DNA of 64,000 nucleotides from Macrotis lagotis (GCF_037893015.1 NC_133666.1:619056974-619120973); one strand, 5' to 3'; positions 10,640 through 23,334 are shown, numbered from the stretch's first letter. The notes: generated from the letters alone by a model not told the origin. Made by a program: numbers and translations.

Positions 10640-10905
10640 CCTTTTTTGGCTGTTCAGTTTTTTCAATCAGTCCAACTCTTCAGAAACCCATTTGTGGTTT
10701 TCTTGGCAGATATACTGGAGTGATTTACCACTACCTTTTTTAGCTACCTTTACAGATGAGGAAATTGAGGCAAAAAGGGTCAAATGACTTGCCCAGTGTC
10801 ACACAACTTAGAAAGTGTTTGAGGTCAAATTTGAACTTGGGTCTTCCTGACTCCAGGCCTAGCACATTATCTACTATGCCATTTCACTATCCTCAAAGGG
10901 ACATC
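10640..10905 (-). mobile_element. Marsupial SINE (MON1/MAR1-like), antisense
   Basis: 'agatgaggaaattgaggcaa' and 'cttgcccagtgtcacacaac' run to 'ctatgccatttcactatcct', the antisense tRNA-like head. A + strand copy of the same kind is at 23335-23585. Confidence 0.7.
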
Positions 10906-11439
10906 TATTCCAATCTTCATTTACACTTGAGAAAAGTTGAGACTGAAGAGATATGTTCAAGGTCAAGTATCACTAGCTGAGCCTCAGTTTCTTTACTAAC
11001 AAGATGGAGTTGTTATGAGGAAAGTCATTTGAAATCTTTAATGGTGGTTCTCACTCCTAAACTAATGTGAATGTTTTGCAGGCACTGCCAGAGAGAGAGA
11101 GGAGTATGTCCTGAGACAGGTGGTTAATGGGTGGGACTGGGGTTAATTGATAAGGGAGGATACCTCACTCTATGTGACCATTTTCCTGAGATTAGAGTCA
11201 GAAATACTCTATACAAAGTATTCAGTAAATGTGGTGATGATGACTATTACTAATAAACTCACAGAGCTTAATTGAATTGCCCCTTATTGTTCTCCTATTC
11301 AGGCTATGTTGTGAATTGCAGTTCTAAGCCTAATGTCTTCCACACTACTTTCCAAATTTCCCAACAGTTTTTATAACACAATATATCTTTCACAATGTCG
11401 TATAATATGGTTTTAATCAACAAGTAATCTTGCCTGAAC

Positions 11440-12770
11440 CTAGCATATAGAGTTTTGCCCAATTAAGTCAAAACTTTCTCTATGATTGAGAGAGGAATAT
11501 ATTGGGAGAAAGGGAAAAGGGAAAGTAAAATGAGGTAAATAATCTCACATAAAAGAGGCAAGAAAAATATTTTACAGTGATGTGGAGGAAGGTGAAAGAG
11601 AGAAAGACTGAACCTTACTCTCATCAGAATTGGCTCAAAGAGGGATTAATATAAACACTCACTTGGGTATAGAAATTCCCTCACCTTCAGATAGCTACTT
11701 GTCCCAAATCATCCAACTAAGTGATTACAAACCCTACAGGAGAGTAGTAGAGGAAGAGAATGAGGGTGTGGGGGGAGGCATGATTGAAGGACAAGATTTG
11801 GGGAGAGGATAGAATTAAGTAAAACACTTTTGAAGAGGGACAGGGTTTAAGATGAGAGTGAATAGAATAAATGTAAGTGGGGAAATAATACAGATGGAAA
11901 TACAGTTAGCAATAGTAATTGAAAAAATTTGAAGCAAATTTCTGTGATAAAGAGCTCATCTCTCAAGCATATAGAGAACTGAGTAAAATTTATAAAAATA
12001 AAAAATCTCCAATTGATAAATGATGAAAAGATATGAACAGTTTTGAGATGGGATTGTCAATGTTCTCTATAGTCATAGTAAACAAAGTTTTAACTCACAA
12101 TTGATTGGAGAAATGCAAATTAAAATAATTCTGAGGTACAACCTTTACTTTTATTAGAATCTAATGTACTCCACTTTAGATTCTCTGGTAGGAAAGAAAA
12201 AGAAAATGACAAATGTTAGAAGGGATGAAGGGGAAATGAGACATTAATGCACTATTGGTGAAATTTGTAAACTTCTCTGACAAATCAATAGAGCAATTTG
12301 GAATTATAACTTAAGGATTATAAAACCATGCCTACCCTTTGACCTAGGAATGCTTCTACTAAGTCTGTATTCCAAAAAAAGATGAAAATCAAAAAAAGAA
12401 AATGGCCAATATTTACAAAAATCTTTATATCAGCTCTGAAAGAAAAGAATTGGAAATTGAGGGAATGTCCATCAATTGGAGAATGATTGAACAAATTGTG
12501 GTATGTATTTATGATGGAATGATTTTTTGTTATAAGAAATAATGAACAGAATTGATTAACAGAAACCTAGAAAGACTTATCTGAATTGATACAAAGTGAA
12601 ATAGTAAGAGTAATATTGTAGGATGATGAGTTGTGAATGACTTTTGTTTTCTCAGAATATAATGACCCAAGACTTCTGAAAGACTTATGACTATGAGCAA
12701 TTGATATTTTTGCAGCTACTTAGATCTGAGTTTTTATAAATTGTGTTCACGTAATTCCTGAGTTTGTCTT
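11440..12770 (+). mobile_element. L1/HAL1-type LINE fragment
   Basis: The first part (11440-11930) matches the region after ORF1 seen at 31610-31860 and 16890-17080 ('tctcatcagaattggctcaa'). From 11930 it follows ORF2 3' text with many stops ('gagaaatgcaaattaaaata'). It lies where unit 2 middle exons would be expected. Confidence 0.7.
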
Positions 12771-15700
12771 GGCAGGTAGACTACAAAATGTTATAATATC
12801 TACTGGCACTTTAAATGGAATTTCTCTTTCTATCACTTGCTGCTAGACTCTTTTGGAAATATATAAAAATGTTGATGATTTATATCCTGCAACTTTGCTA
12901 AACTTGCTAATTGTTTCAAGTACTTTTCAAATTGATTCTTTGAGTATACCATCATGTCATGTGCAAAGAGGCAAAGAGTAAGAATTTTGTTTGCTTTTTG
13001 CCTACTTTAATTCCTTAGAATTCTTTTTCTTTTCTTTTTGCTAAAGCTAAAATTTCAGGTACAATACTGAATAATAGTGATGAAGAAAAGATATACATGT
13101 TTCACCCCTGATCTTATTGGAAATTCTTCCAGATTATCCCCATTGCTTATAATGTTTGCTGATGGTTTTAGAGAGACAATGCTTATCATTTTAAAGAAAA
13201 CTTCCTTTATTCCATGCTCTAGAGTATTTTTAATAGGAATGGATGCCTTTTGTCAGAAGTTTTTTTTAGTAAGTATTAAATAATCAAATAATTTCTGTTA
13301 GTTTTGTTATTGAGATGGTCAATTGTGCTGATGATTTTCCAATATTGAATTCACTTTGCATTGTTGGTATGAATCCTGTCTGTTCATAATTTATTATCCT
13401 GTTGACAGGTTGTTGTAATCTCTTTGCTATACTTTATTTAATTTTCTGATCAATGTTCATTATGGAAATTGTTCTATATTTTTATTTCTCTGATTTGGAT
13501 CTTCTGGATTTGGTATCAGTACCGCATTTGTGTCACAAAAAGAATTTGTTTGGACCCCTTGCTTTTTTCAAATTTATATAGAATTGGAATTACTCTTTAA
13601 AAGTTTGATCGAATTCACTTGTAAAACTATCTGGCCTTGAAGATTTTTTTTTCTTAAGGAGTTCATTGATGGCTTGTTCAATTTCTTTTTCTGAAATGGG
13701 GCTATTTAAGTATTTTGTCCCTCTTCTGTTAATGTGGGCAATTTATATTTTTGTAGCTATGCATTCACTTTGGTTAGATTGTCAGATTTATTGGCATACA
13801 GTTTGGCAAATAGCTAAGTAATGACTTTAATTTCCTCTTCATTGTTAGTTAATTCACATGTTTTTCTTTTTCATACTAGTAATTTGGTTTTCCTCTAAAT
13901 TAAATTAACCCAAGGTTTATCTATTTTATTGATTTTTTTAATAAAGCCAACAGTTTTATTTATTAGATCAATAGTTTTCTTATTTTCAATTTTATTACTT
14001 TTTCCTTTGATTTTCAACATTTCTAATTTGGCATTTTATTGGGGGTTTTTAATTTGTTTTTTTGTAGTATTTTTAGTTACATGTCCAATTCATTGATCTC
14101 TTTATCTATTTTATTCACGTAAGCATTTAGAGATATAAATTTTCCCCTAAGAACTCCATTGCATTCAACAAGTTTTGGTATGTTGTCTCATTATTGTCAT
14201 TGTCTTGGATGTTATTATCAATTCTTTCTTTTATTTGTTGTTTAACACATTCATTATTTTAAATTGCTATTTAGTTTCATCGTTTGATCCATTCATTCTT
14301 TAAAATTAGGTTATTTAGTTCCCAAAAAAGGTTTTGGCCCTTTTTTACATATATTACATATAAAATCACATATAATTTTTATTACATCATGATCTAAAAA
14401 TGATGCATTTAAAATCTCTGCATTTGATTTTATGATTTTAATGTCCTGTTACATGGCCACTTTTGTACAGATGCCAGGTACAGTTGAGGAAAAAAATATG
14501 TTCCTTTCTCCAAATATTTTCAGTTTTCCTCAGAGATCTAACATATCTAACTTTTTTTAGCTTTTATTTGATATTATCCCCAACTACATTAAAAACATGT
14601 TTTAATGTTCATTTTTAAAAAGTGTGCTACAAATTCGTTCTCTTCCTCCTTCCCTATCTCCTCATTGAGAAAGCAAGCAAATTAATATAGGGTATAAATA
14701 TGAAAGACCCTATATAGACCCTCATCCCACAAAAAGAAACTTCAAGAAAAATAAAGTTTAAAAAAGGATGCTTCAATCTGTGTTTTATTAACTCTTTCTC
14801 TGGGGATGGATGGTCCTTTAAAGTTGTCTTGAGTCATTACTGCTGATCATCAAACAATAATGCTATTGCTTTGTACATAGTAGAGATCACTTTGCATCAG
14901 TTTATGTAGGACTTTCCAGGTTTTTCTGAAAGCATGCTGCTCATCATTTCTTATAGAATAGTATTCCATCATAATTACACACTACAGTTTGTTCTGCCAT
15001 TTCCCAACTGAGGGCATCCCCTCAATTTCCAATACCTTGCCACCATAAAGAGCTACCACAAATATCTTTGTACATTTAGGTCTTTTTCTTTTTTGTTTTT
15101 CATCTCTTTTTTGGGAAACAGACCTAGTAGTGCCTTGTTAGATCAAAAGAGCATGCATGGTTTTATAGCCATCTGGCATAGGTTCAAATTGCTCTTCAGA
15201 CTAATTCAATCAATTCATAATTTCACCAAAAGTAGATTAATGTCCCACTTTTGCTACTCATTTCTCATTTTTCTTTTCTGTCCTGTTTTAACTGGCATTT
15301 CCCCAATCATAGTGAGTTAGAACATTTTTATATAGCTATAGATAGCATTGATGGACTCATCAGAAACAGACCTTCACTGAAGATCCTCCATGGTGTCTAC
15401 AGCTGAAAACTTGTTTCAATCATGTCTTTTTTTGGTGGGATCTGTAGCATTAATGTCTGTGTAGAGGTTTCATTGTGTAAGGAAAACCTCCAGAAGCATA
15501 CTGGCTTCATGCTGCCATCTTGGCTCTGCCCCAGAAGTCCAAACATGCTCAGTTTTGCTGGATAATTGATTCTTGGTTCTAATCCAAGCTCTTTTGTCTT
15601 CTAGTATGTAATATTCCAAGTCTTATAATCCTTTATTTTAGAATACCCTAAATTTTGTGTTATCCTGGCTGTGACTCCATGATACTTGAATTATTTCTTT

Positions 15701-16020
15701 CTAGAAGCTTGCAATATATTTTCCTTTATCTGGGATATAATATTCCTTGGAGTTTTCATTTGGAATCACTTTCAGGAGGTGATCTTGGATTCTTTTGATT
15801 TCTGTTTTACTCTCTTGATTTTGAAAATCATATTCATTTTCTTCGATAATTTTTGAAGGTTAATGTCAAGGTTCTCTTTTTGATCATGACTCTCAGGTAA
15901 TCCAATCATTTTAAAATTCTCTCTCCTGGATCTATTTTCCATATCAGATGTTTTCTAGTGAGATATTTCATGTCTTCTATTTTTTTCATTTTTTTGTTTT
16001 ATTCATTGTTTCTTAATTTC
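12770..16020 (-). mobile_element. Nested antisense L1 elements
   Basis: 12770-14560 is antisense ORF2 ('actttgctaaacttgctaat', 'aattttcccctaagaactcc'). 14560-15400 is an antisense L1 3' end inserted into it ('tgcatcagtttatgtaggac', 'tcttatagaatagtattcca'). 15520 reads 'ccatcttggctctgcccc', the reverse complement of an L1 5' start. 15540-16010 is antisense ORF1-like. All are full of stops. Confidence 0.75.
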
Positions 16021-16027
16021 TAAAGAG

Positions 16028-17090
16028 TGGTGGATCCAAGATGGCAGCCTGAAGGCAGGATTTCCCTGAAACTTGTTCCCCAAAAAACTCCAAACACTAT
16101 CAAATTATGACTCTAGCCAAAATTTAGAAGGACAGAACCCACAGAAAGACTGAGTGATACAATTTCCCAGTCCAAGACAATATAGAAGTTCCACAGGAAA
16201 GATATATTTCACCTGGACTGGGGGTTAAAAAAAAGCTGTGGCCACAGCACACCCCAGGGTTCACCAGGAACAACTTGAAGGGGCAGTGAGAAAACTCTGC
16301 TCCACAAGTGTGCAGGAGCACCAGCCAAAGAACATCCCTGCAGTGAGAACCTGCAGCGAGAATTGGGGAAGCCAGCCTGCAGTCCACAGACAGTAAAAGG
16401 GTAGGGGAAATTTGCAGAAATCTCTCTTCTTTCCCTGGGGCAGGACTCTGCTGCTTGCCCACACTCAGATCCAGGTTGCTGTTGTGCTTCCATAGGAAGA
16501 TAGCCAATCAGGGATCCTCCTCATAGCTCCAGGGCAGAGGGGAGTACCTATGGTCATCTACATATCAAAGCACAGGTAAGAAAGCTTAAGACCTTGAAGG
16601 AATAAAGGTCCCAATGTGGTGTCCCAACCCCCCTCCAAAGCCTTGGAAGTGAGGTAAATTAGTTTTAGGCTGAGGAAATGAGCAAACAAAAGAAAAATAA
16701 GAATATGACCATAGAAAATTACTTTGGTCCCTTGGAAGATTCAGAAGATGAAAAATTAGAAGCTTCTGTATCCAAAGCTTCTAAGAAATAAAAAGTGGGC
16801 TCAGGCTATGGATGAGCTCAAAAAAGACTTTGAAAAGCAATTAATGGAGGTGGAGGAAAAACTAGGAGGAGAAATGAGAGTGATAAAGGAAAGTACTGGG
16901 TGGAAAAGAAAGGAGAGGAAGAAGGGGCTAAGATATTTCACATAAGAGTCAAGAAAAAGCTTTCTCAATGGAGTAGAATGGGGGAAGACAAGGGGAAATG
17001 AGTGAGCTTTCATTCTCATCAGAAATTGCTCAGAGAGGAAATGGCATACACAATTAATAGGGCATAGAAATCTATCTTACCTTAGAGAAA
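16028..17090 (+). mobile_element. L1/HAL1 5' end with internally deleted ORF1
   Basis: 'gatccaagatggcagcctga' is the LINE 5' start, followed by the same 5' UTR as at 28570 ('gacagaacccacagaaagac'). The start of the ORF1 coiled-coil region is at about 16680-16890. The text then jumps directly to the post-ORF1 region ('ggctaagatatttcacataa'). The middle of ORF1 is missing. Confidence 0.75.
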
Positions 17091-18290
17091 ATGTCGCTTT
17101 TTCCAAGCTACTGATTCTCCTTTCATTAATTTCTCTTACTCTTGCTTCTTTTCCCATTTTTCCTCTACTGCTCTTATTTGGTTTTTTTAAAGAAAGATAT
17201 TATTTATTTTGAATTTTACAATTTTCCCCCTAACCTTGCTTCCCTTCCCCCTCCCAGAAGGCAGTCTGTTAGTCTTTACATTGTTTCCATGGTATACATT
17301 GATCTAAGTTGAATGTGATGAGAGAAATCATATCCCTAAGAAAGAAAAATAAAGTATGAGATAGTAAAATTATATAATAAGATAACAGTTTTGTTTTGTT
17401 TATAAATTAAAGGTAATAAATAGTCTTTGATCTTTCTTCAAACTCCACAATTCTTTCTCTGGATACAGATGGTATCCTCCAATGCAGATAACCCAAAATT
17501 GTGCCTTATTGTTGCACTGATGGAATGAGCAAGTCCATTAAGGTTGACCATTACCCCCATGTTGCTCTTAGGGTGTACAATGTTCTTCCAGTTCTGTTCA
17601 TCTCACTCAGCATCAGTTCACACAAATCCCCCCCAGGCTTCCCTGAATTCCCTTATTTTGTTTTTTAAATTATTTTTTAAGTTTTTTTTAAAAAACTTCT
17701 TTTGGGAACTCAACAGATGTGTTCAAGTTGCAGTTTTCTTTGAGCCCTTCTTGTAGATGTTTTCAAGCCATTACCTTCAATATTTGTGTAGAGCTGCCCT
17801 GTCTTCATAATGGTTCTTTATAGTGGGATTCTTTTTTTAGTTTGCTCATTCTGTTAGACTGGAAGATCCTTAAGAGTAGTGCCTGTCTCTTTTTGAATCC
17901 CCATTGCTTAGTATAGAGCTTGTCATATAATAGGTACTGAATAAATGAATACATATTGTTTACTTAATAGATGCTGCATGATTTGCCATGAGTAGAGAAT
18001 CTTATGTCTTTTAATTTCAAGATTCACTTGTATCAGCTTTTAATGGATAATATTAAGTGCACATTAGTCTACCTTTTTAGAATGCAAACTCAAAATACAA
18101 AAATAGTTTCACTTTTACCTTTGCATCTCAATGCTTATAAGTATACAATAAATGTTGTTGATTGACTGTTAGCCTCTCTGGGTCTCAGTTTCTTCATCTG
18201 TAAAATGAAGGAGTGAATTTGATGATTTCTAGATTTCCTTCCAGCTCAACATCTAGAATCATTGTGTTTCAACTGACATACTTTTTATTT
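17090..18290 (+). repeat. Gasdermin 3' flank, third copy (unit 2 end)
   Basis: It matches 47930-48690 in order. Shared points include 'acttcttttcccattttt'-like text, 'agagctgccctgtcttca', 'tttagtttgctcattc', 'tttaatttcaagatt', and a MIR end with 'ctcatctgtaaaatgaa'. An antisense L1 3' end (about 17190-17660) is inserted in this copy only. The flank marks where unit 2 ended, but its last exon is missing upstream, replaced by LINE DNA. Confidence 0.75.
17190..17660 (-). mobile_element. L1 3' end, antisense
   Basis: 'ttttacaattttccccctaa', 'tccatggtatacattgatct' and 'ccccatgttgctcttagggt' are the antisense 3' region of a marsupial L1 subfamily. Confidence 0.7.
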
Positions 18291-18795
18291 TCTCAGCAGC
18301 AGAAAGAACATGAAGGGAATACTATTATTGAGACCAAGCAGGAGCAAATATTTCTTAGTGTCTTAGGTGTTAGCAGTTTGATCACTTAACTGGAGTTGCC
18401 CAGCCAAGTCAACACCTTCTATGCTGGTGTTCTGGGGTCTACAATTTGCCTTCTGCATGCTGAGGCTTGAGGTTTCACAACTGGACTGCTGAGTCACTGG
18501 CCTGTGAAGCCCAGATCCAGAGGCCTTATATTCTGCTCTGTACTGTGACTAAGAGATTTCTATGGCTTCCCCACCCCCAACTGCACTGGGCAATGCTCCC
18601 CCAATCTAGAGTCAGACAGACCTTTCCTGTGGTCCTTCCATGATTTAAGTTGGGAAATCAGTCTACTCTGTCTTTTTTGTGGGTCTGATGCTCCAGAATC
18701 CAGTTAGAAACTTTATAAACTTTTTTTTGAGGGGAAATTGAAAAGAACCCAGGGATCCAGCCTTCTTTCTGTCATCATGGCTCCACCAATAATTT
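18290..18795 (-). mobile_element. L1 5' UTR, antisense
   Basis: It ends 'tcatcatggctccacc', the reverse complement of the LINE 5' start, and has the moderately GC-rich 5' UTR text before it ('ccagaatccagttagaaact'). A short + strand LINE 5' start follows at about 18812-18900 ('agacaagatggcaatgtgaa'), giving a head-to-head pair. Confidence 0.65.
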
Positions 18796-19224
18796 CTTGA
18801 AACATGTTCAGGTTCACAGAGACAAGATGGCAATGTGAAGGCAGGAAATTCCAGAAGCTCTTCTGCAGAACTTTATAAATATTTTTAAAAACACATCATC
18901 AGTATTTGTCATGATTGGAACATAAACGCTGATGATAGTGATAGTGCATTTTCCTGCAAGTGTCATGAGCCTTTCATTCACTCATTTTGGTAGGCATACA
19001 AGTTTGCTGACTAGATTAGTTTTGATTACAAAACCTACACCAACTTCATGACATTTCTCTTTCTCTATAGTCACTCCAGAAAAATCTGTATCCAGTTATT
19101 ACTTCAATAACTGACCTTCATTTGACAGCCTTGTCTCACTCTGGCCTGAATGAAATAACTGATGAGTTCTCTTTCAACAAGAGTTGTTCATCTTTCAGGT
19201 CTCCTGGATCTTGTGTTGTCTATG

Positions 19225-19420
19225 GCAGCTAGGTGGCTCAATGGATAAAGCACAGGCCTGAGTCAAAAGATCTCAATCACTTGACACTAACTAGTTGTGT
19301 GACCCTGGTCAAGTCACTTAACCCTGATTGCCTTGCATTCAGGGTTATCTCCAATTATCCTGATCCATGTCTGGCCACTGGACCCAGATGGCTCCAGAAA
19401 AGAAAGTAAGGTGGTAACTA
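19225..19420 (+). mobile_element. Long marsupial SINE
   Basis: Head 'ggcagctaggtggctcaatg', then 'gtcaagtcacttaaccctga', then the long tail with 'ctggccactggacccagatg'. It is the same family as 5290 and 37722. Confidence 0.9.
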
Positions 19421-20130
19421 TCTAAGTCTGATGCTCTTTAATATAGAATTAAATATTTCTGATTTTTATTTCTGATAAAGAATTATTTTAATCAGCCTTT
19501 CAAATGAGATTTGTAAGTCTGGAATGTTAGTTTTTGCTCTACTAAATAAGGTCTGTGTCTTTCTAGTTATAAATCTGAAGGCAGGCTCTGCCTGTATGAA
19601 AGTCTGTTTCCCCTCTTATTGCATCTGCAAGGCCGGCTTTCATACCTGGGCAAAAATTCAGAGTAAAGACAATCCTGAGAAGGTCGAAAACTGTTCTTGT
19701 TACCTAGATAAGAAACTGAATAAATTCTTATATGTATGACATTTTGGAAAGAGAGAAATCCCACTGTTCTACATGTCTATACTATATCTAATAACAACTT
19801 AAAATATCAAGTCAGAAGAGGAAATGGTAGTCCTGATGCTAATTGGAGTTTTGTCAATTCTAATATAGAACAGACCTTATGAATGGAGTAGAGAATCATA
19901 AAAGAATCAATGACACCATTATGCACATATATGTAACTTGTGGTTGCCAAAATTTTATGATTCTTTGTTAAATTTCTATAAATATTTTTCATTCATTAAG
20001 CTCTGGGTTGATCTCTTGAATGAGATCATCCACCATTGGTTTGGGAAGATCCTAAAGAATAAAACTTCATTTATAAAACTAACTTTTGTTATTTCATTTG
20101 TTTAGTATAAGAAAATTATGATTAACATGA
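19420..20130. other. Gene-free stretch, nothing recognised
   Basis: A 71-codon open frame at 19524-19739 is Cys-rich but matches no family I know and has no conserved context. I do not call it a gene. Confidence 0.4.
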
Positions 20131-20247
20131 CTTAACCCTGCATTTCCTCACTCAAATTCAATTCATGAGCATTGTCATGGCATCACCTCATCACCCCCCT
20201 GATGTCATGGTCTTCTTCGAGAATGAAATACAAAACAACAACAACAA
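20131..20247 (+). mobile_element. Long marsupial SINE, 3' tail only
   Basis: 'ttgtcatggcatcacctcat', 'gatgtcatggtcttcttcga' and a CAA-rich end match the distal tail of the long SINE at 37722-38025. Confidence 0.7.
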
Positions 20248-20485
20248 ACATTACATGTTAGCAAGTGGAATCATCTTTGCAGACATTTTTGTACATTTTT
20301 GTGTGTTTTGACAATAGGGTAAGATCCCCACTACTGCTGAAATTAGGCCAGGGTTGGGTAAACAGACAATTTTTAGGGCAACTTTTCTTGACTCTTCCTC
20401 ACACCAGGAGGTGACCAGTGTGATTCTTAAAAGAATGATCAGATAACTAGGGGGCTGCTGCATTCCACTGCTGCTTCCACTGCAT

Positions 20486-20591
20486 GGAAGGAAGGAAGGA
20501 AGGAAGGAAGGAAGGAAGGAAGGAAGGAAGGAAGGAAGGAAGGAAGGAAGGAAGGAAGGAAGGAAGGAAGGAAGGAAGGAAGGGAGGGAGG
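20486..20591 (+). repeat. (GGAA)n tetranucleotide microsatellite
   Basis: About 24 GGAA units, ending in GGGA variants. It is the longest of three such arrays in 4.4 kb (others at 21505 and 24787). Confidence 0.98.
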
Positions 20592-20829
20592 AGGCAAAAA
20601 AGAAAGGAATAGGATTTATTAAGTCCAATGCCTAAAGCACTAAGTGCTAAACCCTAAAAATAAAATACAAAAGTGAGCCAGACCCTGCCCTCCAAAAGTT
20701 TATATTTTATAGGGGGGACATCATCAGTCACACAATGGTGACCACAGAAGGATGTTATAACCTGGGAAGGCACAAAGCTGGGAAGGGGAACAGCAGGGTA
20801 ATCAATTGAGTTAGATTTATTTATTTATT

Positions 20830-21190
20830 TAGCCAATACTGATTTAGAGTCATTTTTTTCAAGTGACTATAGATAGCTTTAATTTCTTCATCTGAAAATT
20901 GCATGTTCATAACTTTTAACTATTTTCAATTATTGAATGACTTGCATTTTATAAATTTGACTCAGTTTTCTATATATTTTTGCTATAAAATATACAATAG
21001 CTATAAAAAATTTTCCCAATTTTCTGCTTTTCTCCTTATCTTGGTTGCATTGGTTTTGTTTGTATAAAACTTTATAATTTAATGTAATTACAATTGTCCA
21101 TTTTGCATTTTATAATGTTCTCCGTCTCTTATTTGGTCATAAATTCTTCCCCTCTCAGTCATCTTTTCTACTGAAAGAATTTCCCTATAT
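20830..21190 (-). mobile_element. L1 fragment, antisense
   Basis: 'gactatagatagctttaatt' and 'ttcatctgaaaattgcatgt' are antisense L1 3' text. It abuts the (TG)n that starts the intron 1 copy. The promoter and exon 1 expected here for unit 3 are absent. Confidence 0.65.
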
Positions 21191-21195
21191 CGAGT

Positions 21196-21200
<5 letters not shown>

Positions 21201-21247
<47 letters not shown>

Positions 21248-21720
21248 TCCATATCCCCTCAGATCAGGGGCTCCCTGAGGACAAGGTCCAACAGAGAACA
21301 TACTCTCAGAAACTAGTGTCCCATTGTCTTACATTCACCACAGGAAAGGCCCATCATTTGCTCCTCATTTTCTTTTTATGCCCAGACATATCTCTTCATT
21401 TCCTTAGCAATAAATCACCCACCCCATGAGCCCTAAGTATCAATAACTCTAATGTCCCTTTCCTATATCCAGTATGAATCTACAGATCAGGGTTGACACA
21501 GTCAGAGGGAAGGAAGGGAGGAAGGAAGGAAGGAAGGAAGGAAGGAAGGAAGGAAGGAAGGAAGGAAGGAAGGAAGGCAGGGATGGATAAGAAACCCTGA
21601 AACCAAAGAATTTGTATCATCTGTCCCACATACTCCTGGCTCTGAATGTGACCAACTTGTAACAGAGGTCTCTGGGGCTCTGCCTTTATCAAGAAGGAAA
21701 AGAAACTTTTGCACTAATAA
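21201..21720 (+). repeat. Gasdermin intron 1 segment, paralogous copy 2 of 3 (unit 3)
   Basis: It begins with (TG)n at 21201-21245 and then matches 4752-5245: 'cagatcaggggctccctgag', 'actctcagaaactagtgtcc', 'gctctgaatgtgaccaactt'. A (GGAA)n array sits at the place where copies 1 and 3 read 'gggtccat'. It shows that a third gasdermin unit began near 21 kb even though no promoter or exons 1-3 are seen. Confidence 0.8.
21505..21577 (+). repeat. (GGAA)n microsatellite inside intron 1 copy
   Basis: About 16 units. The two sister copies lack it, so it arose after duplication. Confidence 0.98.
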
Positions 21721-22837
21721 AATCAATGCTGCCAAAATTAGGAAGAAAGCAGAAAGCTGGGAAACAATCTTCACAACCAGGAGTTCTGATAAAGGTCTCA
21801 TTTCTAAAATATATAGAGAACTGCATCAAATTTATCAGATCACAAATCATTCCCCAATTGATAAATGTCAAAGGATATGAACAGACAATTTTCAAATGAA
21901 GAAATTAAAGCTATATATAATCATATCAAAAAAATGCTCCAAATCACTACTGATTAGAGAAATGCAAATTAAAACAACAATGAAGTACCATCTCACTCCT
22001 ATTAGATTAACCAAGATGAGAAAAAAGGGAAGATGATCAAAGTTGGAGAGGTTGTGGGAGGACTGAGACATTGTTGCATTGCTGGTAGAATTGTAAACAG
22101 AACCAACCCTTCTGAAGAGCAATATGGAACTATGCCCAAAGAACAATAAAACTGTTCATACTTTTTGACCCAGCAATTCCAAATCTAGGTCTATATCCAG
22201 AAGAAATTGTAAAAAATGAGAAAAGCCCTACATGTTCCAAAAATAGTCATAGCAGCCCTTTTTGTAGTAGAAAAGAATTGGAAATTGAGGGAATGCTAAA
22301 TAAGTTATGGTACATGAATACTGTGGAATACTATTGTTTTGTAAGAAATCATAAATGGGGGCAGCTAGGTGGCGTAGTGGATAAAGCACCGGCCTTGGAG
22401 TCAGGAGTACCTGGGTTCAAATCAGGTCTCAGACACTTAATAATTACCTAGCTGTGTGGCCTTGGGCAAGCCACTTAACCCCATTTGCCTTGCAAAAAAA
22501 AAAAAAACCTAAAAAAAAAGAAATCATAAATGGTCAGACTCTAGAGAAGCAAGGAATGATTCATCTGATGCTGATCAAAGAGAGTAGAAGCAAGAGAACA
22601 ATGTACACATTAACAACAACATTGTGAGAGGAACAACCTTGATGGAAGCAGATCCTCTCCACAGGCCAGAGAGCTAGGACAACTGTATTTGACTGGATAT
22701 GGACTATATCATCTCCAAACAGAGGAAGAAAAACAAACAAAACAAAACATATAGAAAAAAAACCAACCCTTCTGAATCTGATGAACAATTTATAAAAATT
22801 ATCTCTTATTTATCTATTTCCCTCAATCCTATTTCCT
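21720..22837 (+). mobile_element. L1 3' half, interrupted by a SINE and cut by the gap
   Basis: From 'ttttgcactaataaaatcaa' through 'agagaaatgcaaattaaaac' and 'gacccagcaattccaaatct' this is L1 ORF2 3' text. It breaks intron 1 copy 2 at about 21720. The SINE at 22359-22517 is inserted in it. It runs up to the Ns. Confidence 0.85.
22359..22517 (+). mobile_element. Young marsupial SINE with 16-bp TSD
   Basis: A clean copy, 'ggcagctaggtggcgtagtg' to an A-rich tail. The duplication 'aagaaatcataaatgg' is at 22343-22358 and 22518-22533. It is perfect, so this is among the youngest insertions in the window. Confidence 0.97.
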
Positions 22838-22847
22838 NNNNNNNNNN
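22838..22847. other. Assembly gap (10 N)
   Basis: Ten Ns, a conventional placeholder, so the true missing length is unknown. L1 lies to the left and an LTR end to the right. Confidence 0.99.
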
Positions 22848-22946
22848 TAAATGAAGAGTATAAAAGTATGTATCCTGTGATCAATAAATGAACGCTTATG
22901 CATCACATTGGTGTCTGTCTGCATTCCTCTCCTAGCGGACTCAACA
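22848..22946 (+). mobile_element. Retroviral LTR 3' part (R-U5-like), truncated by the gap
   Basis: 'gtataaaag' (TATA-like), then 'aataaatgaac' (poly(A) signal), a T/C-rich U5-like stretch and an end 'ggactcaaca'. This order is typical of the end of an LTR. No viral coding sequence is visible on either side. The rest of the element may be inside the gap. Confidence 0.6.
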
Positions 22947-23275
22947 CACTCTCAAGTTTTGAATCAGCCTAGATAAAGTCACAGAAAGAAATAAGTATCC
23001 TATCCCTCTAGTAGGATGGAAGAGATAGAACAGAGAGAAAATAAGAACCAGCAAGGAAATATAGTGGCTAGAGAGCTGGCCTCCAAAAAAGGAAAGAACT
23101 GGATTTAAGTCTAGTGTCTGAGATATACTGATTGTGTAACCCAGGACATAGTACTGAATTTCACAGTGCCCCAGGCAAATATCTATGACTATGAGTTGTT
23201 AAGGAGATGTAGATCTGCACTGTGAAAATATATAGGTATGTGTCTGAGGTCTGTATATGTACCTGCACATACCTA

Positions 23276-23298
23276 CACACACACACACACACACACAT
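23276..23298 (+). repeat. (CA)n microsatellite
   Basis: About 11 CA units within an AT-rich stretch. Confidence 0.95.
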
Positions 23299-23334
23299 GC
23301 ACGTATATGTTATATGCAAATATATAAGTATATA

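Noticed and set aside
19524-19739. Small Cys-rich protein (71 codons)
   Set aside because: No signal peptide and no known Cys spacing or conserved context. It lies in repeat-dense DNA.
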